Positions 26,044 through 35,243 are shown, counted from the first letter of the stretch. The stretch: 64,000 nucleotides of DNA from Atopostipes sp963558565 (GCA_963558565.1 CAUWGX010000005.1:131533-195532); one strand, 5' to 3'. Notes: a model not told the origin generated them from the letters alone. Numbers and translations: made by a program.

Positions 26044-26997
26044 TTACGCCATAATTCCTAAAGCATACATCACAATTCCTAAGACAAAAATGCCTAAGAT
26101 TAAAGTGATCGGGCTGACATTTTTATTTTTCATCAGATACATCGCAGCCACCGTTAAAATTAATGGCATTAAACCAGGAAGCAAGGAGTCTAGGATATCA
26201 CCAAGTGTTTGCACAGTGGTATTTGTAAGATTAGCACCACTCATAATATCCGACGCCACTTCTTGCAGTTTTTCAACAGTCACCACATTGTTGTTGGCCA
26301 TTTCTGTAAGGCCTTCAAAATCGACAATCGTATCGGCATCATTTTGAATTTCGGAGATCACCACGGGGAAATTCATCTCGGTCCAGCGTGGTACAAGGAC
26401 CCCCATTACAAACATCCCCAGAATGGAAGCACCGGTTGTCAGTTTCTGTAAAATACCGCCACCGAGTTCTTTTGTAATTTCAGAACCTGAACGATAACCT
26501 AACTCTTGCGTATACCACATGAAGGCAATTCGCACTAAGTTCCAAAGTAAGAAGAATAAAAGAGGGCCAAGAAAACTTCCGGTTAAAGCTAGAGATGCCG
26601 CGAAAGCACCAATCACTGGTCGTAAAGTTCCCCAGAAAATAGGGTCTCCCACTCCAGCGAGCGGTCCCATCATCCCGATCTTCACCCCTTGAATCGCCAT
26701 ATCATCAATTTCGGCTCCATTCGCTTTTTCTTCTTCTAAAGCCATGACGACACCGAAAATAGGGGCGTGTAGGTAAGGGTGTGTGTTGACGAATTCCAAG
26801 TGACGTTGTAAAGCATCACTACGGTCTTCTTTTGATTTATAAAGTTTACGAATAATAGGCGCTAATACATAAGCAAATCCAACGTTATGCATTCTTTCGT
26901 AGTTCCAATTGGCTTGGACGAAAGTGGTTCGCCATGAGACATTCATTCGATCTCGTTTTGAAATCGTTACTCGATCTTTTTCAACTTGTTCACTCAT
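26044..26997 (-). CDS. manN: Mannose-family PTS component IID
   Basis: IID membrane subunit, 317 residues. SWRTTFVQANWNYERMHNVG, MGPLAGVGDPIFWGTLRPV and the hydrophobic C-terminus (ITLILGIFVLGIVMYALGIM) are family hallmarks. With IIC it forms the channel for mannose, glucose or glucosamine and is also the usual receptor of class IIa and related bacteriocins. The N-terminal stretch before NVSW is slightly longer than usual. AAAGGAGG precedes the ATG. Confidence 0.95.
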   Translation of the reverse strand: MSEQVEKDRVTISKRDRMNVSWRTTFVQANWNYERMHNVGFAYVLAPIIRKLYKSKEDRSDALQRHLEFVNTHPYLHAPIFGVVMALEEEKANGAEIDDMAIQGVKIGMMGPLAGVGDPIFWGTLRPVIGAFAASLALTGSFLGPLLFFLLWNLVRIAFMWYTQELGYRSGSEITKELGGGILQKLTTGASILGMFVMGVLVPRWTEMNFPVVISEIQNDADTIVDFEGLTEMANNNVVTVEKLQEVASDIMSGANLTNTTVQTLGDILDSLLPGLMPLILTVAAMYLMKNKNVSPITLILGIFVLGIVMYALGIMA

Positions 26998-27010
26998 TTT
27001 TATCCTCCTT

Positions 27011-27820
27011 TTAATAATCTTCTAAAATTTCGTCTAATTGGTCATCGACGGAACCGCCGCCTCCGCCACCACTGGAACCTTGATTGAATTCAGGGGCGAT
27101 TTGAACATAAATAAAGGCGAGTGCAAGTCCGATAATCCCCATTGCGATTAGGTTTAATTCAGTAACGGCTGCAAGAGCGAAACCGATAAAGAAGAAAGGC
27201 CAAGTGGTTCTTGAAGCCATCATATTGATTACCATCGCGTAACCAACCGCAACGATCATTCCACCACCAACAGCGAGTCCACCGGTGATCCAGTCAGGAA
27301 TTAAGTTAATTGCGTTGGTCACTGTTTCAGCAGGGACTGCAAGAACTAAACCAGCTGGAATCGCGATTCGGAGACCTTGTAAAAAGAGTCCCGCAATATT
27401 GGCCATTTCGACCCCGCGAATATTTCCGTCTTCTGCTTGACGGTCAGCATAGTGTCCAAGACCAACCGCAATCGTACGCACGAAAATCGTCAATACTTGT
27501 CCAGCAATGGCCAGAGGAATCGCAATCGCAATCCCTTCAGAGTTGGTCGCGCCCTTGACTAAAACTAAAATCGCGGACACAACACCGGCAATCGCGGCAT
27601 CAGGCGCTTGGGCCGCTCCAATGTTCATCCAACCTAAAACAATCAGTTGCAGAGAACCTCCAAGAATTAATCCTTCTGTAAAATTCCCTGTAATGGCACC
27701 GATGAGCGAAACCGTAATAATGGGTTGGTGTAACTGAAAGATATCCAGGACACTTTCAAAACCCGCAAATAATGCAACAACTAAAATAAGAACAATTTGA
27801 ATAATATTTAAATCTGCCAT
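27011..27820 (-). CDS. manM: Mannose-family PTS component IIC
   Basis: 269 residues with about eight hydrophobic segments. IQIVLILVVALFAGFESVLD, GGSLQLIVLGWMNIGAAQAPD and the GLAVGGGMIVAVGYAMVINM region match IIC of the mannose family. A glycine-rich acidic tail (SSGGGGGGSVDDQLDEILED) closes the protein. It carries the sugar path together with IID. It lies between manL and manN at short spacing with a strong RBS. Confidence 0.95.
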   Translation of the reverse strand: MADLNIIQIVLILVVALFAGFESVLDIFQLHQPIITVSLIGAITGNFTEGLILGGSLQLIVLGWMNIGAAQAPDAAIAGVVSAILVLVKGATNSEGIAIAIPLAIAGQVLTIFVRTIAVGLGHYADRQAEDGNIRGVEMANIAGLFLQGLRIAIPAGLVLAVPAETVTNAINLIPDWITGGLAVGGGMIVAVGYAMVINMMASRTTWPFFFIGFALAAVTELNLIAMGIIGLALAFIYVQIAPEFNQGSSGGGGGGSVDDQLDEILEDY

Positions 27821-27835
27821 TTGTCTGCCTCCTTT

Positions 27836-28819
27836 TTAAATTAAGTTTTCTTTTTTCAAGAGTGCTTCTAAGTTTCCAGCTGAATCGCCTGGAAGCTTCT
27901 TAACGTCGAAAGTAATGCCATGATCTTTCAGCTCTTGTAAAGTCTGTACGTCATCCTCATCAACGGAAATTGAATTGTTAATCATTGTTTTTCCTTGAGA
28001 ATGTGCCATAGATCCGATATTGATATGATCAAATTCAACGCCTAAATCCACTGCTTCTAGCACCTCTTGGGGTGTTTCAAATAATATAAGGGCTCTGGTC
28101 GCTCCAAAACGAGGATCATCATCGATCTCTGCTAATTTGCTGACAGGAATTGTATGTGTACGAATTCCAGAAGGTGCTGCTTGTTGAATTAATGTTTTCC
28201 GCATTTCATCTTGCGCCACTTTGTCTGAGACGACAATAATTCGATTAGGATTAACCGCTCGTACCCAGTTCGTTGACACTTGACCGTGGAGCAAACGCGT
28301 ATCAATACGCACGAGGACGTAATCAATTTTACCATCCCCTAATACAGTCCCTGGTTCTAATGTACCCACTGAACGACTATTTTCTGTTTCTGCTGGGGTC
28401 GAACTTTCCTCCACAGGTTCTAACTCTTCAGGCTTCACACGGATACCGCTTACATCTCTTGCGATGATTTGACTGGCGAGATCATGTGCGGAATCCACCC
28501 CGGCGCGTGCTCCTAATGCTTCGAGCAACATCGGTAAGTTTAACCCTGTGACAATCGCTGAACGCTCAGGCATTTCTTCTTGAACAAGACTTGCCTGATT
28601 AAAAGGGGAGCCGCCCCATAAATCAACCATAAATAATACTTCAGCCTCTTCACCAAATGACTCGATTGCTTCATCATATTTTGCTTTCAAATCATCCGGT
28701 CCTTCATTTGGCATCAGAGTTGCAGTAATCAGCTGGTCTTGCTCGCCGAAAATCATTTCCGCTGATTGCAAGATCCCTTCCGCAAATTCTCCATGACTTG
28801 CCAGAATGATATTTACCAT
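27836..28819 (-). CDS. manL: Mannose-family PTS component IIAB
   Basis: A fusion of IIA (about 1-140) and IIB (about 165-325). The IIA phosphorylation histidine is in LASHGEFAEGIL near the N-terminus, and the IIB histidine is in RIDTRLLHGQVSTNW. The linker (residues ~140-165, ESSTPAETENSRSVG) is flexible. It passes phosphate from HPr to the incoming sugar. ATG 28819 is chosen for the GAAGGAGG upstream; the frame extends 12 codons further without one. A cre site lies about 65 bases upstream of the start. Confidence 0.95.
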   Translation of the reverse strand: MVNIILASHGEFAEGILQSAEMIFGEQDQLITATLMPNEGPDDLKAKYDEAIESFGEEAEVLFMVDLWGGSPFNQASLVQEEMPERSAIVTGLNLPMLLEALGARAGVDSAHDLASQIIARDVSGIRVKPEELEPVEESSTPAETENSRSVGTLEPGTVLGDGKIDYVLVRIDTRLLHGQVSTNWVRAVNPNRIIVVSDKVAQDEMRKTLIQQAAPSGIRTHTIPVSKLAEIDDDPRFGATRALILFETPQEVLEAVDLGVEFDHINIGSMAHSQGKTMINNSISVDEDDVQTLQELKDHGITFDVKKLPGDSAGNLEALLKKENLI

Positions 28820-28883
28820 AAACTTTCCTCCTTCAAATTGCATTTGTATATACAATCATATAATATCACAAGATAAAAAATAA

Positions 28884-28897
28884 TTGTAGCGTTTACA
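28884..28897 (-). promoter_or_regulatory. Catabolite-responsive element (cre) of the mannose PTS operon
   Basis: On the minus strand TGTAAACGCTACAA matches the CcpA consensus TGWAARCGYTWNCW at 13 of 14 positions. It overlaps the likely -35 area of a TATTAT -10 (28865-28860), so CcpA would block transcription. The following 28898-29251 holds no gene or other element I can name. Confidence 0.75.
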
Positions 28898-29251
28898 AAA
28901 CTATTGTAACGCTCCTTCAAAAAATAGCAACTAAAAAATTTCAAAATGCTTGTTTAAAGAGGTTTGTCGGGAAATAAATATTTGAACGGTAAATTTGCTC
29001 TTTTCGTATTTTGAACAAACGTAAGCAAGAATGAAGAAAGAGGCAGAAAATAATTTCCGACGGATGAAGCAATCAAAGTCAAAAATCCTTATGAGAAAAC
29101 CATTTTTAAAGAGATTTCACAAAGTGACTCAACGATTGGCTAGGAAATTTAAATCTAATTTAATCTAGAGCATAATACTTAGGAAGAATAGACTAAAAAT
29201 TATTTAAAAGAATGTTGTCTGGATAAAAGCCTATTTAAGTAACTGGAAAAG

Positions 29252-29421
29252 GAGCTCGTGGTCATGAAAATGGAAAACGTGCGCGTGAAGTGAGTGTTCG
29301 TGGTTACGAAAAGAGAAAATGTGTGCACGAGGAGAAGTCTCGTGGTTATGAAAGTGGAAAACGTGCTCAGGAGGCACGGGCTCGTGAGCATAAAAGTAGA
29401 AAACGTACGCACGAGAGGCAT
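29252..29421 (-). repeat. 42-bp tandem repeat array 2 (four units)
   Basis: On the minus strand four cores begin at 29407, 29365, 29323 and 29281, exactly 42 bases apart. Each reads (C/T)AC(G/A)TTTTC followed by a TTT(T/C) run and then (T/A)(G/A)(A/C)CCACGAG-like sequence. Open frames across it on either strand follow from the period being a multiple of three and lack RBSs. The array begins about 25 bases 3' of the hairpin at 29449-29498. Confidence 0.85.
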
Positions 29422-29448
29422 TTTCACTCTGAAAGAGGATAGAAAAAT

Positions 29449-29498
29449 AAAAAAAGGAGCTAAAAGCACACATTTCTCTGTGCTTTTAACTACTTTTA
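29449..29498 (-). terminator. Intrinsic terminator after the 25-residue ORF
   Basis: On the minus strand AAAAGTAGTTAAAAGCACA pairs with TGTGCTTTTAGCTCCTTTT and ends in seven T residues. Confidence 0.8.
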
Positions 29499-29534
29499 TA
29501 AAGGAAATTCTTTCAATAGTATCAATGAAAGAAT

Positions 29535-29612
29535 TTACATTGAAGTATAACCACCAACGACGGCTAGCGCTGCCCCTGTAACAAAGGCGACTTTGTCCTT
29601 CAAATTCCCCAT
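29535..29612 (-). CDS. Possible 25-residue peptide with SDR-like N-terminus
   Basis: ATG 29612 has AAAGGAG 8 bases upstream, and the frame encodes MGNLKDKVAFVTGAA followed by LAVVGGYTSM. The first half looks like the start of a short-chain dehydrogenase (KDKVAFVTGAA), but the TGxxxGxG loop is not completed and the frame ends at once. The second half is hydrophobic. A hairpin directly after the stop and a further terminator follow. It may be a genuine small hydrophobic peptide or the stub of a deleted dehydrogenase. Nothing else is coded in 29613-29725. Confidence 0.4.
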   Translation of the reverse strand: MGNLKDKVAFVTGAALAVVGGYTSM

Positions 29613-29725
29613 ACTTTATGACTCCTTTACAAGATGATTAATAGATCTTAAAACTCAATGTGCTACAATGCGTGTTTGTTTACAATTGAGATCACTATAT
29701 TTTCGAACCCCTTTCACTATATAAA

Positions 29726-29751
29726 ATAAAAAACCCTTCGCAAGGAAGGGT
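29726..29751 (-). terminator. Intrinsic terminator after the UlaA-like gene
   Basis: Minus-strand stem ACCCTTC / GAAGGGT followed by six T residues. Confidence 0.85.
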
Positions 29752-29766
29752 CTGAATCGTATAAAA

Positions 29767-31020
29767 TTATTGAAAGATTTGTGTGATAGCTTTTAGTAAA
29801 ATACCAATTAACGTTAAGTCGGTATCACCAAAGACGACGGTATCGCTGAGGCCATTACCAACGAATACTAAGAAAATGGAAGGGAGGAAAGCCATCAAGA
29901 GACCGGTAATGAAAGGAGCGATAATTGCTCCACGGCGGCCGCCTGTACTGTTCGCATAAGTCGCCCCAATACCACCGATCAAGAAATGTTGCAGCATACC
30001 CGGAATAATGACAGGTAGCGGCGTAAAGGATAATAGAAACATTCCTAAAACACCGGCTGCTAAGCTGGACAAGAACCCAATGATCATCGCATTCGGTGAA
30101 TATTTTGCCATTACAGGTGCATCGAGGCTTGGGATAGCTCCATCAATCAGTCTTTCAGCGATCCCACGAAAGGCTGGAATCAATTCATCAATCGCCATAT
30201 TAATGCCGGTAAGTAACACTTGAATACCTGCCGCAAAAGTAATGCCTTGCATGAAAGAGAAAAATAAGTAATTCTGACCATTACTTAATTGTTCTTCAAT
30301 GAAAGTGGAACCGGTGAAAAAACTAATAAAGACAAATAAAACAGACATCGTTAATGACATCGAGACGGTTGGATCTTGCAGGAACCCTAAAGATTGCGGG
30401 ACTTGAATATCTTCTGTCGATTTTTCTTTGTCACCGAACCATTCCCCAATTTTTGCCGATAGAAAAAAGCTAATACTTCCGGAACTCGCCACTCCAAAAT
30501 CATTGGAACCGATAATATTTGCCGTATATTTCTGTAAGAGGGCAGGAGAGACGGCCATATAGATCCCTAGTAAAAGGGAGCCACCAATAATCGTGATGAG
30601 CGGGTGGAAGCCATGAAAGACTAACGCCATAGTCCCCGCCATATAAAGAGAAATTTGACCGGTTAAGTAAATATACTTAAAGCGCGTAAACTTGGCAATG
30701 ACTAAATTTAAAATCATCCCCACAATCATAATAATCGGCGTTAAACGAAAAGTATCATTCAACAAAGCCCCATAGGCATCTGTATTCATAACGGATGCTT
30801 GTAAACCAAAGGCTTCGGTAAACATCGTACTGAAATTATCCAAAGTATCTGCAGCAATGCCCGCTCCTAGATCGAGCAAGGTAAAGCCGATAATGGTTTT
30901 AAATGTGCCCGAAATCGTATCGGTAATCGATCGTTTCAATAATAAATTACCAATTAAAACAAAAAGACCAATTAATATTGCGGGTGTACTTAATATATCA
31001 TTCACTAAAACATCAAACAC
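29767..31020 (-). CDS. PTS ascorbate-type IIC permease (UlaA-like), orphan
   Basis: 417 residues with about ten membrane segments. GTFKTIIGFTLLDLGAGI, GISSNMM-like central region, FRGIAERLIDGAIPSLDAPV and SPNAMIIGFLSSLAAG align with UlaA/SgaT permeases. No IIA or IIB partner is next to it, so it either borrows soluble components or works as a non-PTS carrier, as proposed for some orphan IIC proteins. The start is taken as GTG 31020, seven bases after AGGAG; a GTG five codons upstream would place that RBS inside the gene. Confidence 0.85.
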   Translation of the reverse strand: MFDVLVNDILSTPAILIGLFVLIGNLLLKRSITDTISGTFKTIIGFTLLDLGAGIAADTLDNFSTMFTEAFGLQASVMNTDAYGALLNDTFRLTPIIMIVGMILNLVIAKFTRFKYIYLTGQISLYMAGTMALVFHGFHPLITIIGGSLLLGIYMAVSPALLQKYTANIIGSNDFGVASSGSISFFLSAKIGEWFGDKEKSTEDIQVPQSLGFLQDPTVSMSLTMSVLFVFISFFTGSTFIEEQLSNGQNYLFFSFMQGITFAAGIQVLLTGINMAIDELIPAFRGIAERLIDGAIPSLDAPVMAKYSPNAMIIGFLSSLAAGVLGMFLLSFTPLPVIIPGMLQHFLIGGIGATYANSTGGRRGAIIAPFITGLLMAFLPSIFLVFVGNGLSDTVVFGDTDLTLIGILLKAITQIFQ

Positions 31021-31246
31021 AGTTTTTCTCCTCACTTAAATTTCATTTTCTTTATAACTTTAACATATCTTTGAAAGAAGCCCATGCTTAACCCCTTGGG
31101 AAATAGTAAAGCGCAAATTGTATAAAAAATGGCTGGTTTTTGCTTCACTTCCTCCATTTTTTGGCGCAGAAAGCATTCAATTTAACGAAGTGGATGCACA
31201 TCTTCCTTTCTAAAGAACATGAAAGAAAACATCATCCCGTAAAATA

Positions 31247-31262
31247 TGTGATCAATTTAACA
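31247..31262 (+). promoter_or_regulatory. Candidate Crp/Fnr-type site upstream of arcA
   Basis: TGTGA-N6-TAACA differs from the palindrome TGTGA-N6-TCACA at one position. It is centred about 63 bases upstream of the start expected from the TATACT at 31306-31311, a class I activation position. A Crp/Fnr-family gene lies downstream in the same cluster. The remainder of the 363-base gap before arcA holds only this, the palindrome below and the -10. Confidence 0.5.
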
Positions 31263-31324
31263 TTAATGATGTAAGCATTATCCAAAAACTATAAGCTACC
31301 CGTTGTATACTTTATCTACAGAAA

Positions 31325-31340
31325 ATGATTAGCTAATCAT
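31325..31340. promoter_or_regulatory. Perfect 16-base palindrome in the arcA leader
   Basis: ATGATTAGCTAATCAT is a perfect palindrome about 45 bases upstream of the arcA start, just after the likely transcription start. It could be an operator; no binding protein can be named. Confidence 0.4.
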
Positions 31341-31383
31341 CACAAAATTCTGCGCTAAAAAAATATATTAGGGGGAGTCAAAA

Positions 31384-32610
31384 GTGTCTAAACAATGGAT
31401 GAATGTCTTTTCGGAAATCGGACGTTTAAAAACAGTCATGGTGCACAGACCAGGAAAAGAATTAGAAAATTTGATCCCAAATAATCTAACCCGCTTATTA
31501 TTTGATGATATTCCTTATTTAGAGGAAGCTCGAAATGAACATGATCATTTTGTGCAAGTGATGGAAGAAAATGGAGTAGAGGTTCTCTATTTGGAAAAAT
31601 TAGTCGAAGAATCTTTAACAGACGATACGATTAAAGAAAAATTTATTGATGAATGGCTCTCTGAAGCGGATGTTGCTAGTAAAGCCGCACAGCAAGCTAT
31701 AAAAGACTATTTATTCAATATGTCGAGTACATTTGAAATGGTTCTTAAAACGATGGAAGGTTTTCAAAAGTCTGAAATCAATATTGAACACCAAGAGGCT
31801 CTTTCGGATAGGTTAGAAACAGACAATCCGTTATTAGTTGATCCGATGCCCAGTTTATATTTCACACGGGATCCCTTTGCAACCATCGGAAATGGGGTAT
31901 CTCTGAACAAAATGTTTGCCACAACTCGTAATCGTGAAACCATCTACGGCAAATATATTTTTCAATATCATCCAACGTATGGCAACAATCATATTGAAAA
32001 ATATTATGATCGAGAGATGGAATATCATATCGAAGGAGGAGATGAATTAGTTCTTTCAGAAGATGTAATCGCCGTGGGTATTTCTCAAAGAACGACAGCA
32101 AAAGCAATCGAAGAACTGGCAAAGAATTTATTTGAAACTTCGCAATTTAAAGAAATCCTAGCCTTTTCTATCGGAATTAATCGAAAATTTATGCACTTAG
32201 ATACTGTTTTTACCATGATTGATTATGACAAGTTTACGATTCATCCAGAAATACGCGGGGATTTGAAAGTCTTTTCGCTCTCGCAAGACCACGAAGGGCA
32301 CATTCATATCCAAGAAAAGGTTGATAAGCTGAACCATATTCTAGCTGAAGCTCTCGGAGTAGACCATGTCACGCTCATTGAGTGTGGGAATGGAAATCCA
32401 GTCACTGCTGCCAGAGAACAATGGAATGATGGCTCGAATACATTAACGATTGCGCCAGGGGAAGTTGTTGTGTATGATCGAAATCCAGTCACCAATGCTG
32501 CGTTAGAAGCTGCAGGGATTACGCTCCATAAAATAAAAGGGAGTGAATTAGTCCGTGGTCGTGGTGGCCCTCGTTGTATGACGATGCCCTTTTATCGTGA
32601 AAAATTATAA
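31384..32610 (+). CDS. arcA: Arginine deiminase
   Basis: ArcA hydrolyses arginine to citrulline and ammonia. The catalytic elements are present: FTRDPFATIG, HIEGGDELVL, KFMHLDTVFTMID, and the C-terminal nucleophile cysteine in GRGGPRCMTMPFYR. The length of 408 residues is normal. The start is a GTG with AGGGGGAG upstream. It leads the arc cluster and is followed after 26 bases by arcB. Confidence 0.97.
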   Translation: MSKQWMNVFSEIGRLKTVMVHRPGKELENLIPNNLTRLLFDDIPYLEEARNEHDHFVQVMEENGVEVLYLEKLVEESLTDDTIKEKFIDEWLSEADVASKAAQQAIKDYLFNMSSTFEMVLKTMEGFQKSEINIEHQEALSDRLETDNPLLVDPMPSLYFTRDPFATIGNGVSLNKMFATTRNRETIYGKYIFQYHPTYGNNHIEKYYDREMEYHIEGGDELVLSEDVIAVGISQRTTAKAIEELAKNLFETSQFKEILAFSIGINRKFMHLDTVFTMIDYDKFTIHPEIRGDLKVFSLSQDHEGHIHIQEKVDKLNHILAEALGVDHVTLIECGNGNPVTAAREQWNDGSNTLTIAPGEVVVYDRNPVTNAALEAAGITLHKIKGSELVRGRGGPRCMTMPFYREKL

Positions 32611-32636
32611 AAAAATAATGTAAAGGAAGATGTTCT

Positions 32637-33638
32637 ATGTTCCAAGGACGAAGCTTTTTAAAGACGAAAGATTTTACAAACCATGAAGTTGAATATTTGA
32701 TTAACTTTTCCATCCACTTAAAAGATTTGAAAAAACGTGGTATTCCACATGAATATATGAAAAAACAAAATATTTGTTTATTATTTGAGAAAACATCGAC
32801 GCGAACGCGCGCTGCTTTTACCGTGGCAGCTACTGACTTAGGAGCGTCGCCTGAATATCTAGGGGTCAATGATATTCAATTAGGAAAGAAAGAATCGGTT
32901 GAGGATACAGCGATCGTTTTAGGCAGTATGTTTGACGGGATTGAGTTCCGTGGTTTCAGTCAAGAAATGGTAGAAGAAATTGCTGAATATGCGGGAGTTC
33001 CTGTCTGGAATGGTTTAACAGATGAGTGGCATCCGACCCAAATGATCGCGGACTATATGACTGTGAAAGAAGAGTTTGGGGAATTGAAAGGAAGAAAACT
33101 CGTTTATTGTGGGGATGGGCGGAATAATGTGGCGAATAGTTTATTGGTCGCTGGTGCTAAGTTAGGCGTTCATGTCACCATTGCTTCTCCCGAAGCCTTG
33201 TTTCCCGAAGAAGCCCTCATTGAAGAAGTGAAAGAAATGGCCAAAGAAACAGGCTCAAAGATTGAAGTTACAGCCGATATCAATACAGCAGTCGTAGATG
33301 CGGATGTTCTTTATACAGATGTTTGGGTCTCTATGGGTGAAGAAGATAAGTTTGAAGAACGTGTCAATTTATTGAAACCTTACCAAATTAACAAAGAACT
33401 CGTCGAAAAAATTAACGGAGACTATATTCTCCTCCATTGTTTACCGGCTTTCCATGATACTGAAACTGAATACGGGCAAGCGATCCAAGAACGTTTTGGC
33501 GTCAGCGAAATGGAAATAACAGATGAAATGTTCAGAAGTGAAAATGCGCGTCAGTTTGAGCAAGCAGAAAATAGAATGCATTCGATTAAAGCAATCATGG
33601 CGGCCACAAACGGTCATCTTTTTATACCAAAAGTATAA
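32637..33638 (+). CDS. arcB: Ornithine carbamoyltransferase (catabolic)
   Basis: ArcB splits citrulline with phosphate to ornithine and carbamoyl phosphate. FEKTSTRTRAAF is the carbamoyl-phosphate site, DEWHPTQMIADYMT the second, and LLHCLPAFHD the ornithine site with its cysteine. The length of 333 residues is normal. Its place between arcA and an antiporter gene marks it as the catabolic enzyme. A terminator-like hairpin follows. No carbamate kinase gene is found in the cluster or elsewhere in the window. Confidence 0.95.
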   Translation: MFQGRSFLKTKDFTNHEVEYLINFSIHLKDLKKRGIPHEYMKKQNICLLFEKTSTRTRAAFTVAATDLGASPEYLGVNDIQLGKKESVEDTAIVLGSMFDGIEFRGFSQEMVEEIAEYAGVPVWNGLTDEWHPTQMIADYMTVKEEFGELKGRKLVYCGDGRNNVANSLLVAGAKLGVHVTIASPEALFPEEALIEEVKEMAKETGSKIEVTADINTAVVDADVLYTDVWVSMGEEDKFEERVNLLKPYQINKELVEKINGDYILLHCLPAFHDTETEYGQAIQERFGVSEMEITDEMFRSENARQFEQAENRMHSIKAIMAATNGHLFIPKV

Positions 33639-33682
33639 GCGAAACAGAAGAAAGATAGGAAGTTTTCAGAATTTCGATTAAG

Positions 33683-33724
33683 AATCAGGGATGATAGAAT
33701 AACTAGCTTCATCCCTGATTTTTC
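33683..33724 (+). terminator. Intrinsic terminator or attenuator between arcB and the antiporter gene
   Basis: Perfect 12-bp stem AATCAGGGATGA / TCATCCCTGATT, 14-base loop, short T tail. Partial read-through would lower antiporter expression relative to arcAB. Confidence 0.8.
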
Positions 33725-33746
33725 AAATTTAAAAGGGGCGGTAAAA

Positions 33747-35243
33747 ATGGAAAAAGTTAAGAAATTCAAAATGCCTAATTCTTTTACAACGCTATTTATT
33801 ATTATCATTCTAGTGGCTGTAATGACTTGGATTATTCCGGCCGGCCAGTATGAAGTAGCGGATGGAAATTTTGTCCCTGGAACGTATGAACAAATCGAAC
33901 AAGCTCCCCAAGGGATTTGGGAAGTGTTAGCGGCCCCTATTCTCGGATTGTTAGGGACTGAAGCCACAGAGGGGGCGATTGAAGTTTCCCTCTTTATCAT
34001 GGTTGTTGGTGGATTTTTAGCGATCGTGAATAAGACGGGCGCGGTGGATGCTGGTATAGCGACGCTTATTCGTGGGGGAGAAGAGAATGTTGATCGTTTA
34101 ATTTGGGTATTGATGTTTGTGTTTGCTTTAGGTGGGTCAACTTATGGAATGGCGGAAGAAACGATGGCTTTTTACCCGTTACTCATTCCCCTAATGGTGA
34201 CGGTGGGGATGGACTCCCTGACTGCAGTTGCCGTTATCTTGGTGGGTTCAGGAGTAGGGGTCTTGTCTTCGACGGTTAACCCCTTCGCGACGGGCGTAGC
34301 TTCGCAAATGGCCAACATCTCGATGGCTGATGGCATGCTGCTGCGAATACTTTTCTTCATAATCACTTATTTAATGGGCGCCTTCTATGTTTCTAGATAT
34401 GCGAAACGCGTTCGAGCCGATAATAGCCACTCCTATATCGCGGATAAAATGGAACAACAAAAAGAGGAATTTTCTGTGGAAAGTGAGACGGCTCAATTAA
34501 CAACGAAACAAAAAGTGATCCTTGTATTATTTACGCTCACGTTTATCATCATGATATTAGGTTTAGTTCCTTGGTCTGATTTACTTGGAAGAGCCTCTTT
34601 CTTTGAAAACATGCATGAAACATTACTAAGCGTACCTATTCTAGGTAATCTGGTTGGTCAGTCTTCGATAGCTCTCGGCCAATGGTACTTGGTGGAGATT
34701 ACGATTTTATTCTTTGCTATGTCTATTCTGATCGCTATCGTATACGGCATCAATGAATCTGTCTTTGTCGATACTTTTCTAGAAGGAATGAAAGACTTAG
34801 TGACGGTAGCGATGATTACGGCTGTTGCCCGTGGTATTCAGGTCATTATGAATGACGGACAAATTACCGCAACCGTCTTGCACTGGGGAGAAATGGCCCT
34901 TAGTGGCGTATCTGAAGGGGTATTCACCGTGTTTACGTATCTCTTTTATATCCCAATGTCCTTTTTAATTCCATCAACTTCCGGATTGGCGGCCGCCACT
35001 ATGGGAATTATGGGACCTTTAGGCCAATTTGCTGGTGTAGGTGAAGCCATTGTAGTGACTGCTTATCAAGCAGCCTCAGGTATCATCAATTTAATTACTC
35101 CGACATCAGGTGTTGTGATGGGGGCCCTTGCTATTGCTGATATTGATTGGGGCACTTGGTTAAAATTTATGGGGAAACTATTAGGGCTGCTAGTCATTGT
35201 TTCCATTGGACTGTTATTGATTGGTACGTATTTCAACATTTAA
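33747..35243 (+). CDS. YfcC/DcuC-family carrier, probable arginine-ornithine antiporter
   Basis: 498 residues with about 12 membrane segments. FKMPNSFTTLFIIIILVAVM, WIIPAGQYEV, GGSTYGMAEETMAFYPLLIP and STSGLAAATMGIMGPL are marks of the YfcC (PF03606) family. Members beside arc genes in streptococci are proposed arginine/ornithine exchangers (often called ArcD). Given the position after arcAB, exchange of external arginine for internal ornithine is the best guess. AAAAGGGG precedes the ATG. A paralogue lies at 38237. Confidence 0.82.
   Translation: MEKVKKFKMPNSFTTLFIIIILVAVMTWIIPAGQYEVADGNFVPGTYEQIEQAPQGIWEVLAAPILGLLGTEATEGAIEVSLFIMVVGGFLAIVNKTGAVDAGIATLIRGGEENVDRLIWVLMFVFALGGSTYGMAEETMAFYPLLIPLMVTVGMDSLTAVAVILVGSGVGVLSSTVNPFATGVASQMANISMADGMLLRILFFIITYLMGAFYVSRYAKRVRADNSHSYIADKMEQQKEEFSVESETAQLTTKQKVILVLFTLTFIIMILGLVPWSDLLGRASFFENMHETLLSVPILGNLVGQSSIALGQWYLVEITILFFAMSILIAIVYGINESVFVDTFLEGMKDLVTVAMITAVARGIQVIMNDGQITATVLHWGEMALSGVSEGVFTVFTYLFYIPMSFLIPSTSGLAAATMGIMGPLGQFAGVGEAIVVTAYQAASGIINLITPTSGVVMGALAIADIDWGTWLKFMGKLLGLLVIVSIGLLLIGTYFNI

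Noticed and set aside
29200..29473. 80-89 residue minus-strand frames over array 2 with HVFHFHNHE-like repeats
   Set aside because: Same reasons: repeat period of 42, no RBS, atypical composition, overlap of frames.
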